Shown: positions 54,843 to 64,000 of the stretch, in pieces
Layout: each line of letters starts with the position of its first letter
Position numbering within the stretch: position 1 is the stretch's first letter
DNA from: Vreelandella nigrificans
GTDB lineage: Bacteria > Pseudomonadota > Gammaproteobacteria > Pseudomonadales > Halomonadaceae
DNA: 64,000 nt
Assembly: GCF_002374315.1 (NCBI RefSeq)
Contig: NZ_NWUX01000001.1
Span: forward strand, 310,001 to 374,000
Direction of reading: 5' to 3'
The notes under the pieces: model-generated
Database searches by the model: none
The model's input: only the letters and a program-made list of their open reading frames with translations
What the model was told of the DNA's origin: nothing
Position numbers and translations under genes: made by a program

Positions 54843-55474
54843 GGAGTTAGCTCCTCAAAGGTGATCGGGAGTTCGGTCTCTGCAGCGTATACAAGCGTTC
54901 GGTGTACCGCATTGACGATGGCGCGCGGTGTAATAGTCGCACCGGTAAAGGCATCGAACTGGCCTCCCTCTTTGTGCACTGCCCAGTCTTCCTGCGCAAG
55001 GCTAGCTAAGCTTAGCCCGTTGAATTGAGTTATCCAATCGCTGCGCTGGCGCTCGATACCGTCGCCGAGTCCTGGGGTTTCCTGGTGCTGAGTAACCCGG
55101 ACACCGGTTATTCGGCGCTGTTGGTCGATTCCCACGAGTAGCCTTATCTCACCGTTGTAGCCTTGGCGCGTGACTACCGGCAGGATAATGGCACTGCTGT
55201 TACCACTGTGAATCTGCCAGCCTTGAGTAACACTGCGATGCCCAAGCTGTGAGGGGTTAGGTAACTCGAACACACTTTCTAAAACGTCTTGGACCGGTGT
55301 GTTAGCCAGTGTCGTAGGTAGCACCTCTTGCAACTGGCGGTGTTGATAAGCTAACTGGTGGGTGGCAATTCGCTCGGCTGTGAGTGATCGGGTAAGTGCA
55401 ACGCTGCCAGCAGTAACCAGTGAGAACATGCCGAGAGCAAAAGCGCCGCGTAGCATCGCTTGGCGTGGTGTCAT
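54839..55474 (-). CDS. rsxG: Electron transport complex subunit RsxG
   Basis: A 211-aa periplasmic flavoprotein subunit anchored by one N-terminal helix ([18 protein letters not shown]). FMN is attached through the Thr of the S/TGAT motif in [18 protein letters not shown] near 170-187. [15 protein letters not shown] near 125 is also conserved. It is coupled to rsxD and rsxE by 4-nt overlaps on both sides. Confidence 0.95.
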   Translation of the reverse strand: MTPRQAMLRGAFALGMFSLVTAGSVALTRSLTAERIATHQLAYQHRQLQEVLPTTLANTPVQDVLESVFELPNPSQLGHRSVTQGWQIHSGNSSAIILPVVTRQGYNGEIRLLVGIDQQRRITGVRVTQHQETPGLGDGIERQRSDWITQFNGLSLASLAQEDWAVHKEGGQFDAFTGATITPRAIVNAVHRTLVYAAETELPITFEELTP

Positions 55475-56520
55475 AATGGCCCCTCTGGCATTGACTTATC
55501 AGCGGTTTTGGAGTGACCGTTGGGGCGCGGTACGGTGTAGATATCCAACAGCGGCACACATAAGTTCATAAGCAGCACAGCAAATGCTACGGCATCGGGA
55601 TAGCCGCCCAGGGTGCGAATAATGATTACCAGGGTGCCTATGCCAGCACCATAAATAAGTTTTGCGCGCTTGCTGGTAGCTGCAGAAACGGGGTCGGTTG
55701 CGATAAAAAATGCCCCAAATAGTGTGGCACCAGTCAGTAGGTGAAACAGCGGTGAGGCAAAGTGGCTTGGATCGCCTGCATAGAAAAGTGCTGCTATTAG
55801 CGTCATGCTACCCAGCATGGCAACGGGTATATGCCAGCTAATAATACGTTTAATGATCAGTACAAGCCCGCCTGCCAACCAAGCAAGCGCGACGTTGCGC
55901 CATGCGCTGAGCGTGCCTTCGGGAAGTGGCTGACTCGCCCAGAATTCGCTGGCAAGCACGGCCTGTCCTTTGTGCTTGAAGGCATCGAGAGGCGTGGCAC
56001 CACTGAGCGCATCAAGCTTAGTAGGGGGCAGTGTGCCGATGACTTGTGCCCATAGTGTTTCGTTGAATAGTGTTTCGGCGCTAAAGGACTGGGGCGGCGA
56101 CCAGAGTGTCATATACGTCGGAAATGACACCAGTAGCAGGGCATAGCCCACCATGGCTGGATTAAAAGGATTATGGCCCAAACCACCATACAACTGTTTA
56201 GCCACCACGATAGCAGCAAACACGCCGACCGCAATGAGCCACCAAGGGCTGGCGGGGGGGAGGCAAGCACCTAATAGAACACCGGTAAGCAGTGCGCTGG
56301 AATCTCCGAGTGCTGGCCTCACTGGGCGCTGGCGCAGGATTAATATCAGTGCTTCAGCGACCAGCGCAAATAGCCCTGCTAGCAGCACATTACTAACAAC
56401 ACCCAACCCAAAATAGAAGGTCATAGCCCCAATGCCCGGCAGAGTGGCTGCTATTACCCAACGCATTAGGTGGGCGGTTGATGGGGCAGCGCCAACCTGG
56501 GAGGCGTGCATCATGCTCAT
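55471..56520 (-). CDS. rsxD: Electron transport complex subunit RsxD
   Basis: A 349-aa membrane subunit with about nine helices, homologous to RnfD/NqrB. Covalent FMN is expected at the Thr of DALSGATPLDAFK near 183. GLGHNPFNPAMVGYALLLVSFP near 113-134 and GAFFIATDPVSAATSKRAKLIYG near 270 are signatures. It starts 4 nt inside the end of rsxC and ends 4 nt into rsxG. Confidence 0.96.
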   Translation of the reverse strand: MSMMHASQVGAAPSTAHLMRWVIAATLPGIGAMTFYFGLGVVSNVLLAGLFALVAEALILILRQRPVRPALGDSSALLTGVLLGACLPPASPWWLIAVGVFAAIVVAKQLYGGLGHNPFNPAMVGYALLLVSFPTYMTLWSPPQSFSAETLFNETLWAQVIGTLPPTKLDALSGATPLDAFKHKGQAVLASEFWASQPLPEGTLSAWRNVALAWLAGGLVLIIKRIISWHIPVAMLGSMTLIAALFYAGDPSHFASPLFHLLTGATLFGAFFIATDPVSAATSKRAKLIYGAGIGTLVIIIRTLGGYPDAVAFAVLLMNLCVPLLDIYTVPRPNGHSKTADKSMPEGPL

Positions 56521-58178
56521 GGAGTTTCCTTTTGGGTCGTGCTGGCGCGTGCCTTAGCAAGACGAGCATCCGCCGCTTTGAGATTTTCCTGGGCGGTAGC
56601 AAGCTGTGTTTCTAAATCATCAAAGCGCTGTTTAGGGTCCTGCTCGGCGGCCCTGGCCAGTACTTTTTCGGCTTTTTTAACCGCAGCTTTGGCAGCGGCT
56701 TGAGCAATTCGAAGGCTGCGCAGGTCCACCTCAGGCGTTGCATGATTGCCCGTACTCCCTCCAGCAGGCTTTTGATGTTGGGCGAGCCTTGCCTGGCGGC
56801 GGGCCTGCTTCTCAGCTTCTTCCCGTGCTAAACGTGCTTGACGGAATTCAAAGCGATGCTTGGCGTGCTCGGACTTGGCGGTTTCTATCTGCTTAAGGCG
56901 GATACGCTGCTTTGCCAAGCGATAATCCTCAACGAGCGGAATAAAACTAGGGCACACATAGCTGCAGGCACCGCATTCAATACAGTCAAACAGGTTTAGT
57001 TTTGCTAGTGTGCTATCGCTCTCAGCCCGGGCATACCAGTGCAGTTGTTGGGGCAGTAGTTGGGCAGGGCATACGTGTTCGCAGGCGCCGCAGCGAATGC
57101 AGGGTGACTCCATAGGCGCTGGGGGGAGCTCTGTAACAGAAGCAGCAATCAAGCAGTTAGTGGTTTTGGTAACGGGTGAGTTCAATGTGGTAAGTGGGGT
57201 ACCCATCATTGGGCCACCGACAATCACTTGATGTAGCCGGTCAGGCATTAAGCCCACACTATTCAGTAGGGTGCCAACCGGTGTGCCTAGACGAACCCAG
57301 TAGTTGCCCGGTGCACTAATTGTCTCGCCGGTTAAGGTGACAATACGCTCAACCAATGGCTTGCCATCGCGCACGGCATGAAGAGCCGCCAGCAGAGTGC
57401 CAGGATTATGGCAAAGTGCGCCTATATCAGCGGGTAAGCCGCCGCTAGGCACATCACGGTCGAGGACTTTTTTAATTAGCTGGCGTTCGCCACCGCTGGG
57501 GTAGCGGGTTTCAATGACCTTAAGCACGATGGTGGCAGGATGTTGAATTTGGGGTAGCGCTTGCTTTAAAGCGCTAATCGCCTCGGGTTTGTTATCTTCG
57601 ATCCCAATAATGATTCTTTGAGCACCACATAGTCTGGCAATTAGCTGGGCGCCTTCCAGTACGTCGTTTGGGTAGCTGCGTAGGATTAGGTCGTCGGCAG
57701 TGATATAGGGTTCGCACTCAGCGGCGTTAACTACCAAGGTATCAATAGGGTGATGTTCCGCTACCTGCGCTTTAATATAGGTAGGAAAACCTGCCCCCCC
57801 AAGACCTGCTAGCCCGCCACTATCCAGCCTTTCCAGCAGTTTTTCAGGAGAGTCGGTTCGCCAATCAAGCGGGGGTAGTGTTTGCCAGCTATCATGCCCA
57901 TCCGCCTCGATGGTAATTGCTTGGTTGCTAATGTGCGTAATAGTGCCGCTAATACTGGCGTGGAGGTGAGCAGAAATCATGCCGTTGCGCTGGGCGATTA
58001 AGCTGCCCACTTTAACGTCGTCGCCCACAGCCACACAGGGAGTGGCTGCGTTACCTGCATGCTGTTTCAAAGGCAGCGTCACCAGGGCCGGTAGCGGAGC
58101 GGCTTGCAATGGAGCTTGATTCGAATGGGTTTTACGCTCGGGCGGGTATATGCCGCCAGGAAATTCATAGGCGGGCAT
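56517..58178 (-). CDS. rsxC: Electron transport complex subunit RsxC
   Basis: A 553-aa peripheral subunit homologous to RnfC. A glycine-rich NADH/FMN-binding region has [17 protein letters not shown] near 120, [13 protein letters not shown] near 150 and [13 protein letters not shown] near 230. Two [4Fe-4S] motifs follow: [12 protein letters not shown] and [13 protein letters not shown] charged coiled-coil tail (about 435-553, Ala/Lys/Arg/Glu rich) is shorter than in E. coli RsxC (740 aa). ATG 58178, with GGGAG upstream, overlaps the end of rsxB by 14 nt; a start at 58211 is possible but less likely. Confidence 0.95.
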   Translation of the reverse strand: MPAYEFPGGIYPPERKTHSNQAPLQAAPLPALVTLPLKQHAGNAATPCVAVGDDVKVGSLIAQRNGMISAHLHASISGTITHISNQAITIEADGHDSWQTLPPLDWRTDSPEKLLERLDSGGLAGLGGAGFPTYIKAQVAEHHPIDTLVVNAAECEPYITADDLILRSYPNDVLEGAQLIARLCGAQRIIIGIEDNKPEAISALKQALPQIQHPATIVLKVIETRYPSGGERQLIKKVLDRDVPSGGLPADIGALCHNPGTLLAALHAVRDGKPLVERIVTLTGETISAPGNYWVRLGTPVGTLLNSVGLMPDRLHQVIVGGPMMGTPLTTLNSPVTKTTNCLIAASVTELPPAPMESPCIRCGACEHVCPAQLLPQQLHWYARAESDSTLAKLNLFDCIECGACSYVCPSFIPLVEDYRLAKQRIRLKQIETAKSEHAKHRFEFRQARLAREEAEKQARRQARLAQHQKPAGGSTGNHATPEVDLRSLRIAQAAAKAAVKKAEKVLARAAEQDPKQRFDDLETQLATAQENLKAADARLAKARASTTQKETP

Positions 58179-58767
58179 GCTCACTCCCGGTGTAGGAACG
58201 GTCACTGGCAATGATCATCGTCGCGCTAACTAACGGTTGCCATTGGGTGAGTGGCTTGCTTCTCGGCAGCATATCAATGCAATCTACGGGGCAGGGTGCA
58301 ACGCATAAGTCACAGCCTGTGCACTCATCTTCGATCACAGTATGCATCTGTTTGGCGGCACCAATAATGGCATCGACCGGGCATGCCTGGATGCACTTGG
58401 TGCAGCCAATACACTCCGCTTCGCGAATAAAAGCGACGCTATCTTCCGTGGCCGCTTCACCATCTAAAGGCGCTGCTTCCTGGCCTAATAGATCCGCCAA
58501 GGCGTGTATGGTGGCGTCGCCACCGGGAGGGCACTTATTAAGCGCATCGCCTTGGTTAATTGCTTCGGCGTAGGGGCGGCAGCCTGGGTAGCCGCATTGT
58601 CCGCACTGAGTTTGGGGCAGCAACGCATTAATTTGCTCAACCAGCGGGTTTTCTTGGCTTTTGAAACGTTCGCTCGCCATACCCAGAAGTGCTCCAAAGA
58701 CAACTCCCAAGCCCGTTAGTACGCCTACAGCACTCAGGATGCCCCACCACGAAAATGTCTCTCCCAT
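58165..58767 (-). CDS. rsxB: Electron transport complex subunit RsxB
   Basis: A 200-aa iron-sulfur subunit. An N-terminal membrane helix is followed by the four-cysteine Fe-S domain ([15 protein letters not shown] with a later Cys in NKCPPGG) and two ferredoxin-type [4Fe-4S] motifs, [12 protein letters not shown] and [12 protein letters not shown]. It passes electrons within the Rsx complex, which keeps SoxR reduced in E. coli or couples electron flow to ion transport in Rnf systems. rsxA ends 5 nt upstream of its start. Confidence 0.96.
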   Translation of the reverse strand: MGETFSWWGILSAVGVLTGLGVVFGALLGMASERFKSQENPLVEQINALLPQTQCGQCGYPGCRPYAEAINQGDALNKCPPGGDATIHALADLLGQEAAPLDGEAATEDSVAFIREAECIGCTKCIQACPVDAIIGAAKQMHTVIEDECTGCDLCVAPCPVDCIDMLPRSKPLTQWQPLVSATMIIASDRSYTGSEHARL

Positions 58768-58772
58768 AGCGG

Positions 58773-59354
58773 CTACCCCTGAGTCAGGCCGGAAAAACCA
58801 AGAAAAGCTAGTGACATTAAGCTGGCCGTGATCATCGCGATGGCTGCGCCTTTAAAAGGAGAAGGCACATCGGCGCTAGCCAAACGTTCACGCATGGCTG
58901 CGAATAGCACCAGGATCAGCGAGAACCCCAGTGCTGCGCCTAGCCCATAAAGCGCCGTGTGAAAAAAGCTTAGCTCGCGGTTGAGAGATAGTAGCGCTAC
59001 TCCAAGAACGGCACAGTTGGTGGTGATCAGCGGCAGAAAAATGCCCAACACCTGATGCAGCAGTGGACTTAACTGGCGCACCATTATTTCAGTGAACTGT
59101 ACGACGGCGGCAATAACCACAATAAAGCTGATAGTGCGTAGATAGGTAATATCAAAAGGCACCAGCAAGCCGTGATACACCACGTAGCTGGCAGCGGAGG
59201 CAAGGGTCAGGACAAAGGTGGTGGCCAGCGACATACCCATGGCCGATTCCAGTTTGTTGGACACACCCATAAAAGGGCAAAGCCCTAAAAACTGTACCAG
59301 TACAAAATTGTTGACCAATGCTGTACTAACCAAAATCAAGAAGAGTTCATTCAT
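58773..59354 (-). CDS. rsxA: Electron transport complex subunit RsxA
   Basis: A 193-aa inner-membrane subunit with six helices, homologous to RnfA/Nqr[23 protein letters not shown] near 13-34 and [20 protein letters not shown] near 100-119 are the family hallmarks and contain the two cysteines that bind the intramembrane Fe-S cluster in Rnf/Nqr structures. It is the first rsx gene; its ATG overlaps the stop of the upstream diguanylate cyclase gene by 4 nt. Confidence 0.96.
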   Translation of the reverse strand: MNELFLILVSTALVNNFVLVQFLGLCPFMGVSNKLESAMGMSLATTFVLTLASAASYVVYHGLLVPFDITYLRTISFIVVIAAVVQFTEIMVRQLSPLLHQVLGIFLPLITTNCAVLGVALLSLNRELSFFHTALYGLGAALGFSLILVLFAAMRERLASADVPSPFKGAAIAMITASLMSLAFLGFSGLTQG

Positions 59355-60958
59355 GGCGGCGTATTGTGCTCACAAACTGGCTCATTGGCTAGTGTCGTTG
59401 CATAAAGACGTACTTGGTGCCGTCCCGCTTTTTTTGCTTGGTAGAGTGCCTGGTCGGCGGTGCTCATTAGCACTGAAGGCGTCAACTGAGTATTAATCTC
59501 TAGCGCACTAATGCCGATGCTAAAGGTAACATGGGGAGCCACTGGTGAAATCTCATGCGGATAGGAGAGCGAATCAATAGTGCTGTTAATTAGCAGTGCT
59601 AGCTGGTGAGCTTTGTTCGCTGGCATTTCCGCGAGCACAGAGAACTCCTCTCCACCAGTGCGTGCAATGAGCACGCCATGTTGCTTGGCAAATTCATCCA
59701 GCTGCTGGCCAATGGTAGTCAGGCAGTGGTCGCCTTTCGGATGACCATAATGATCGTTAAATAATTTAAAATGATCGATATCTAACATCATCACCGCAAT
59801 GGGTGTGTGATGTGTTGTGGCTCGTTCCACAGCGTTCTGTAGTTCTTGATCGAAAAGGCGACGATTAGGCAACCCCGTTAAGGTGTCGTGGGTGGATAGG
59901 ATGCTTAGCTTTTCATTGAGTTGACGCTGGTGATTGAACTGCTGTTCAAAAGCTCTGGCCAGAAGGCCAATCTCATCGCCGCGACGGAGCAGTTGATGCT
60001 GTGGCGAGAGTTGTTTTCCCAGCTGCTCGGTAAAGAGAGTGAGCGCGCGAAGGGGGGATAAAATCATTCTTTGTAATAGCACCAGTACAGCGACGATGAT
60101 TAGTAACATCATGACGCCTGTCCACTCCAGCACGTAACGTAAAGAACGTAGGCCTGCTAAATACCGAACGCGCTGTAGGTGGCTGCTGATTGCAATAGCG
60201 GTACCGGGCTGGTAGGACTGAAGCAGGCGCTCTGCAAGTACGGTATTACCCATAACAGTTGAAGTGGTGAGCGATGCGGGAAGCGCTGTCATAGAGTGAA
60301 CGGTAAGCGACAATTGCATGCCAGTCAGTTCACTGAGCATTTCCAGCCAAGCGTCATCCATCGGCCGTACTTTGAACAGCCATCCAGCTGCTGGGCCGCT
60401 TGCATCGGTACGAAGAATAGGACTGGCAGCGACTAATGAAGGTGATGGGTGGGTATAAAGCAGGCTTAGATCTTGATCCTGGGTGCTAGCGTTTTGAATG
60501 AAGCGCTGCATTGACTCTACGAAGGGTGTCATCCAGTTGCACTCGAGCGTTGGCGCTACACAAGTTTGTAGTTGCCCTGTCGTAGGATTTAAGCCACTGA
60601 GATAATGCACCTCACCATCGGCGTTAAAAAATGCCATTAGTTGATAGCGCAGTTCTTCAAACATCTGCTGGCTGAAGTTAACCTCGCCGTAGCGGGGATA
60701 GTTGCCCTGAGTAAATTCGTACGTATCGTCCCAAGTCGCCCAGTCTCGAGTCTGCGCTAAAAGCTGTTGTTGATTAACCTCGATGCTACGTTCAAGCCGG
60801 TCCATCTCATTGACAACGACAACTTCCTCCTCCCGTTGAAGAGCTGGGAACAAGATAAAGCGGGTAACAAGGCAAAGCGCTATAACTGCAACCAGAAACA
60901 CTACAGTAAGGGCAATTAAAAAGCGAAAACGCAGGGAGTTGGTGAAGCGATTAGCCAT
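59351..60958 (-). CDS. CHASE4-HAMP-GGDEF diguanylate cyclase
   Basis: A 535-aa membrane-bound cyclic-di-GMP synthase. An N-terminal helix (about 10-35) precedes a periplasmic CHASE4 sensor domain (about 40-265; [11 protein letters not shown] is the signature), a second helix (about 275-298), HAMP (about 300-355) and GGDEF (about 365-525). The active motif reads [11 protein letters not shown] and is intact; no RxxD inhibitory site is seen just before it. Its stop codon overlaps the rsxA start (ATGA), so it probably leads the rsx operon. The ligand is unknown. Confidence 0.93.
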   Translation of the reverse strand: MANRFTNSLRFRFLIALTVVFLVAVIALCLVTRFILFPALQREEEVVVVNEMDRLERSIEVNQQQLLAQTRDWATWDDTYEFTQGNYPRYGEVNFSQQMFEELRYQLMAFFNADGEVHYLSGLNPTTGQLQTCVAPTLECNWMTPFVESMQRFIQNASTQDQDLSLLYTHPSPSLVAASPILRTDASGPAAGWLFKVRPMDDAWLEMLSELTGMQLSLTVHSMTALPASLTTSTVMGNTVLAERLLQSYQPGTAIAISSHLQRVRYLAGLRSLRYVLEWTGVMMLLIIVAVLVLLQRMILSPLRALTLFTEQLGKQLSPQHQLLRRGDEIGLLARAFEQQFNHQRQLNEKLSILSTHDTLTGLPNRRLFDQELQNAVERATTHHTPIAVMMLDIDHFKLFNDHYGHPKGDHCLTTIGQQLDEFAKQHGVLIARTGGEEFSVLAEMPANKAHQLALLINSTIDSLSYPHEISPVAPHVTFSIGISALEINTQLTPSVLMSTADQALYQAKKAGRHQVRLYATTLANEPVCEHNTPP

Positions 60959-61004
60959 GGGGCATCTCAGGTAAAAGTCTGGTGAATATTATTATTTTTG
61001 TTAT

Positions 61005-61044
61005 GAATAAGAAAAGGGCAGACGCGAAAAGCTTCTGCCCTTTT
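61005..61044 (-). terminator. Intrinsic terminator of metG
   Basis: AAAAGGGCAGA (61012-61022) pairs with TCTGCCCTTTT (61034-61044) across an 11-nt loop. On the minus strand the hairpin ends in CCCTTTTCTTATT. It begins 22 nt past the metG stop. Confidence 0.88.
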
Positions 61045-61065
61045 GGTTACTGCCGCTATCCGATT

Positions 61066-63102
61066 TTACATTACGCGTTGCCCAGGCTCTGCACCTGCAT
61101 CAGGAGAGAGTAGGTAAATACCTTCATTATTTGCCGAAGCTAGCACCATGCCTTCTGACAAGCCAAAACGCATTTTACGCGGCGCCAAGTTGGCTACCAT
61201 CACCGTTAAGCGGCCTTCTAATGCTTCCGGTGAGTAGGCTGAGCGAATTCCCGAGAATACGTTGCGGGTTTCTCCGCCCAGATCAAGGGTTAGCTGAAGC
61301 AATTTATCTGCGCCTTCGACGTATTGCGCTTTGGCAATACGGGCAATGCGCAGATCTACTTTGGCGAAGTCATCAAAACCAATTTCTGGTGCGATAGGGT
61401 CTTCTGCCAATGGGCCTTTGGGGGTGTTTTTTAGTTTCTGCTCTTCCACTAAATCCTCCTTGGATGCGTCGATCATGGCGTCAATCTTATCGCGCTCCAC
61501 GCGTGTCATCAGCGGTTTAAACTTATTGATTGGGTGGTTGACGAGTATGTCGCCGCGGCTTTCCCAAGCTAGAGAATCTAGTTTAAGGAATTCCTTGGCT
61601 TGTTCGGCCATAACCGGCACTACCGGAGCAAGGTATACCATTAGTTGACGGAACAGGTTGATGCCCACCGAGCAGATCTCTAACACTTCTGTATCGCGGC
61701 CATCCTGTTTTGCCAGTGCCCAGGGCTCTTTTTCAGCAATATAGGTATTGGCTTCATCCGCCAACTCCATAATTTTGCGCATTGCTCGGCTAAACTCACG
61801 CGCCTCATAAGCAGTCGCAATATCTTCACCGGCTGCGATAAAGCGGGCTACCATCTGGGGCTCGGCACAGTGTTCTGACAGGGTGCCATTGCCGAGTTTT
61901 TTTACGAAACCTGCACAGCGACTGGCAATGTTAACCACTTTGCCTACAAGGTCAGAGTTCACTCGTGCAGCGAAATCTTCAAGATTGAGATCTAGATCAT
62001 CTACCTTAGAGGTTAGCTTCGCTGCAAAGTAGTAGCGCAAATACTCTGGGTTTAGGTGCTCTGCGTATGTGGCGGCTTTAATAAAGGTGCCACGTGATTT
62101 TGACATCTTGGCGCCATCAACGGTAAGAAAGCCATGGCAGTTAACCGCAGTCGGGGTGCGCAGCTCGGCGCCGTGGAGCATGGCAGGCCAGAACAGTGCA
62201 TGGAAGTAGACAATATCTTTACCGATAAAGTGGTAAATTTCAGCATTTGATCCTTTTTGCCAAAAGCTATCAAAATCAATGCCTTCACGATCACAAAGAT
62301 TTTTAAAACTTGCTAGGTAACCAATCGGCGCATCAAGCCAGACATAGAAGTACTTGCCGGGAGCGTCTGGAATTTCAAAGCCAAAATAGGGGGCGTCCCG
62401 GGAAATATCCCACTCGTTAAACCCTGATTCGAACCACTCCATAAGCTTATTGCGGATTTGCGGCTGTACGTGACCGTCGTTAATCCACTGCTGAAGAAAC
62501 TCTGCAAAGTCAGGCAGCTTGAAGAAGTAGTGGGTCGAACTGCGCATCTCAGGGGTTGCACCTGAGATAGCTGAAACTGGATTGATCAAATCCGCAGGGG
62601 TATACGTAGCGCCACACTTTTCGCAGTTGTCACCATACTGATCGTCTGCGCCGCATTTAGGGCAGGTGCCTTTAATAAAACGGTCCGCGAGAAACAGCCC
62701 TTTTTGAGGGTCAAACATCTGTTCGACATCACGGGTAGCGATATGGCCTTTATCGCGCAGGCGCTTGTAGATCAACTCGCTAAAATAGCGGTTTTCATCG
62801 GAATGCGTGGAGTGGTAGTTATCAAACCCAACACCAAAGCGGGCAAAGTCTTCTTGATGATCTTGGGAAACACGTTCGATCAGTGCCTCTGGCGTGATGC
62901 CTTCCTGCTCAGCACGCAGCATGATGGCGGTGCCATGAGCATCATCGGCACATACGTAGTAGCACTGCTGACCACGACTTTTTTGAAAACGCACCCAAAT
63001 GTCTGTCTGGATGTACTCAAGCAGGTGACCAAGGTGAATAGCGCCATTCGCGTAGGGGAGAGCGCTCGTCACCAAAATGTTGCGCGGGGCAGTGTTGGAC
63101 AT
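61066..63102 (-). CDS. metG: Methionyl-tRNA synthetase
   Basis: A 678-aa class I synthetase, about the E. coli length. The HIGH-type motif is [10 protein letters not shown] near 18-27, the zinc knuckle [18 protein letters not shown] near 142-159, and KMSKSRGTF near 332. A C-terminal tRNA-binding OB domain (about 575-678) contains [20 protein letters not shown] and [18 protein letters not shown]. The start at 63102 ([20 protein letters not shown]) is preferred over one six codons earlier. Confidence 0.98.
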   Translation of the reverse strand: MSNTAPRNILVTSALPYANGAIHLGHLLEYIQTDIWVRFQKSRGQQCYYVCADDAHGTAIMLRAEQEGITPEALIERVSQDHQEDFARFGVGFDNYHSTHSDENRYFSELIYKRLRDKGHIATRDVEQMFDPQKGLFLADRFIKGTCPKCGADDQYGDNCEKCGATYTPADLINPVSAISGATPEMRSSTHYFFKLPDFAEFLQQWINDGHVQPQIRNKLMEWFESGFNEWDISRDAPYFGFEIPDAPGKYFYVWLDAPIGYLASFKNLCDREGIDFDSFWQKGSNAEIYHFIGKDIVYFHALFWPAMLHGAELRTPTAVNCHGFLTVDGAKMSKSRGTFIKAATYAEHLNPEYLRYYFAAKLTSKVDDLDLNLEDFAARVNSDLVGKVVNIASRCAGFVKKLGNGTLSEHCAEPQMVARFIAAGEDIATAYEAREFSRAMRKIMELADEANTYIAEKEPWALAKQDGRDTEVLEICSVGINLFRQLMVYLAPVVPVMAEQAKEFLKLDSLAWESRGDILVNHPINKFKPLMTRVERDKIDAMIDASKEDLVEEQKLKNTPKGPLAEDPIAPEIGFDDFAKVDLRIARIAKAQYVEGADKLLQLTLDLGGETRNVFSGIRSAYSPEALEGRLTVMVANLAPRKMRFGLSEGMVLASANNEGIYLLSPDAGAEPGQRVM

Positions 63103-63127
63103 GGTGAATGATACTTCCATTTGGGTA

Positions 63128-63167
63128 ATAACAAATAAATACGGCGAAGGGTAAATGCGCTTCGCCG
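63128..63167 (-). terminator. Terminator of the small gene upstream of metG
   Basis: CGGCGAA (63142-63148) and TTCGCCG (63161-63167) form a 7-bp stem with a 12-nt loop; on the minus strand TATTTATTTGTTATT follows. It lies in the metG leader, 88 nt past the upstream stop. Confidence 0.7.
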
Positions 63168-63254
63168 GTAACGTAAATTGGTGCGTTAAGGCTATCTTAT
63201 CTAAAGACCATTTTAATTAAAGACAAGTCCTGCTTGCAGACGGCCTAAAGCGTA

Positions 63255-63536
63255 CTAGTAAAGCGCTTGCTCCTCTTGTACGACTTCGCGCAGCACGTCT
63301 AGAAACAGTTTGTCAGCATCTGAGTGTTCTGCGGGGTCTTCAGGAATGTGCACGCTTGTGGTGTCGGATATTTCGTTGGCGATGCGTGCCATTGCCGCAG
63401 GGCTGTTGCCTTCGGTCAGTTGCTGGCGGGCGATAGACAGAGACTGTTCAAGAATTTTGGGGTCTTGTAGCAGCTTGCGTATAAAACCGCGTAGCTCATT
63501 AATAATACGTGTTTTTTGAATTTCTGTTGCGGACAT
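63255..63536 (-). CDS. Small acidic protein of unknown function
   Basis: A 93-aa soluble protein, mostly helical, beginning MSATEIQKTRIINELRGFIRKL, with an acidic C-terminal half ending QEEQALY. I do not recognise a family. ATG 63536 has GGAGAG at good spacing; an in-frame start 16 codons upstream is less likely. It is transcribed toward metG but separated from it by a hairpin terminator. Confidence 0.78.
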   Translation of the reverse strand: MSATEIQKTRIINELRGFIRKLLQDPKILEQSLSIARQQLTEGNSPAAMARIANEISDTTSVHIPEDPAEHSDADKLFLDVLREVVQEEQALY

Positions 63537-63663
63537 TAGGACTCTCCTTAAGACCGCGCTTGGTGAAACTGCCAAGCGGAGCAATTATTGTTTTGACCAT
63601 AGCACTTTTTTGGCTGCCGGGCATGTTCTGCGCGGCAGGAGGTCGTTGGCTATTCAGTTGCTG

Positions 63664-64000
63664 TTAAAGGGTTAATCGCCCTGCTTTATGCTTGACCGGG
63701 TTGGCATACTGCTCAAGCCAATAAGGCCTGAGGTTTTCGGGCACCTTGGCTAGACGTTCGTTGAAGCGCTCTCTATCTTGCCGAGTGATGGCTTTGCGCG
63801 CTACCAACTCAGGGGCTTCGCCCAGTGCCTCAAGAGCTAAGTAGTGACTGGGGAATAAGCGGTAGCCGCCAATCACCTGCCGATCTATTTCTGCAGCAAC
63901 TTCCCCAGGAGTAGCCATGTCGGAACTCACTGGGCTGCCAAACTTAAGTTGCACGCGCCCTTTTGAGCCGGTAATGCCCGAGACAATTGAGCGTATATCT
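63664..64000 (-). CDS. PlsC-like acyltransferase, C-terminal part (cut by right edge)
   Basis: The frame is open to base 64000, so only the last 112 codons are present. The visible part reads GSKGRVQLKFGSPVSSD, then a TPGEVAAEIDRQVIGGYRLFPSHYLA stretch, and ends in HKAGRLTL. The KGRVxLxFG and IDRQVxxGYxLxPS pattern is what I expect near the C-terminus of 1-acylglycerol-3-phosphate acyltransferase-family proteins, but the HX4D motif lies outside the window. A GTG at 63954 could be mistaken for a start; continuity upstream argues against it. Confidence 0.55.
   Translation of the reverse strand, partial: DIRSIVSGITGSKGRVQLKFGSPVSSDMATPGEVAAEIDRQVIGGYRLFPSHYLALEALGEAPELVARKAITRQDRERFNERLAKVPENLRPYWLEQYANPVKHKAGRLTL

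Noticed and set aside
63664..63954. A complete 96-aa protein starting at the GTG at 63954
   Set aside because: The frame continues without a stop to the window edge with matching acyltransferase-like sequence, so this is the end of a larger gene.

Overview
This window looks like ordinary chromosome of a gammaproteobacterium of the Halomonas type (family Halomonadaceae). The basis is gene content and protein style: BetI and its operator, an rsxABCDGE-nth operon, prmA-dusB-fis, fxsA-groES-groEL, a MaoC-phosphotransacetylase fusion beside an acetate kinase, a PPi-type phosphofructokinase, and a CstA / CC-tail protein / ArsA-like cluster. The genus is an inference. I see no insertion sequence, prophage, integrase, CRISPR array or rRNA operon. 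Gene density is high and most genes are housekeeping.

Layout. 1-1.3 kb: betI (cut by the left edge), its palindromic operator, a 14-bp tandem array, then tRNA-Met and 4.5S RNA. 1.3-3.3 kb: a DUF3750 gene and a RES/Xre toxin-antitoxin pair. 3.3-6.6 kb: mntR facing a manganese-type ABC importer. 6.6-14.6 kb: a CPA2 antiporter, the MaoC-PTB/AckA pair, a GntP permease and an NhaC-like antiporter. 14.6-18.3 kb: trmJ, groEL, groES with a sigma-32 promoter and a structured leader, fxsA. 18.5-25.9 kb: an SDR, an envelope protein, tRNA-Leu, comF, srkA, a secreted unknown, folE, gabD. 26-34.9 kb: purH, fis, dusB, prmA, accC, accB, dsbD and ppa, all on the minus strand. 35-42 kb: a degenerate PP2C/kinase, pfp, rnt, argG, hlyU, a DUF294 nucleotidyltransferase.

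42-52.3 kb is the most unusual part. A four-gene, end-overlapping minus-strand operon encodes a REC-only regulator, a membrane sensor fused to a DEDDh exonuclease, a two-helix membrane protein and a sodium:solute-symporter/histidine kinase; the DUF294 nucleotidyltransferase converges on it. Beside it runs a plus-strand cluster: a CstA-family transporter, a 100-aa protein ending in Cys-Cys, an ArsA/Get3-like ATPase and a tRNA-queuosine mannosyltransferase-like protein. An almost perfect intrinsic terminator lies inside the coding sequence of the Cys-Cys protein. I regard these two neighbouring clusters as the best candidates for an under-described nutrient-sensing and uptake system.

52.4-64 kb: a carbonic-anhydrase-like protein, nth, rsxEGDCBA, a CHASE4 diguanylate cyclase coupled to rsxA, metG, a small unknown and the end of a PlsC-like acyltransferase cut by the right edge.

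A repeated small-scale pattern runs through the window: short direct duplications (13-20 bp units) in intergenic DNA, several of which include the stop codon of the adjacent gene.
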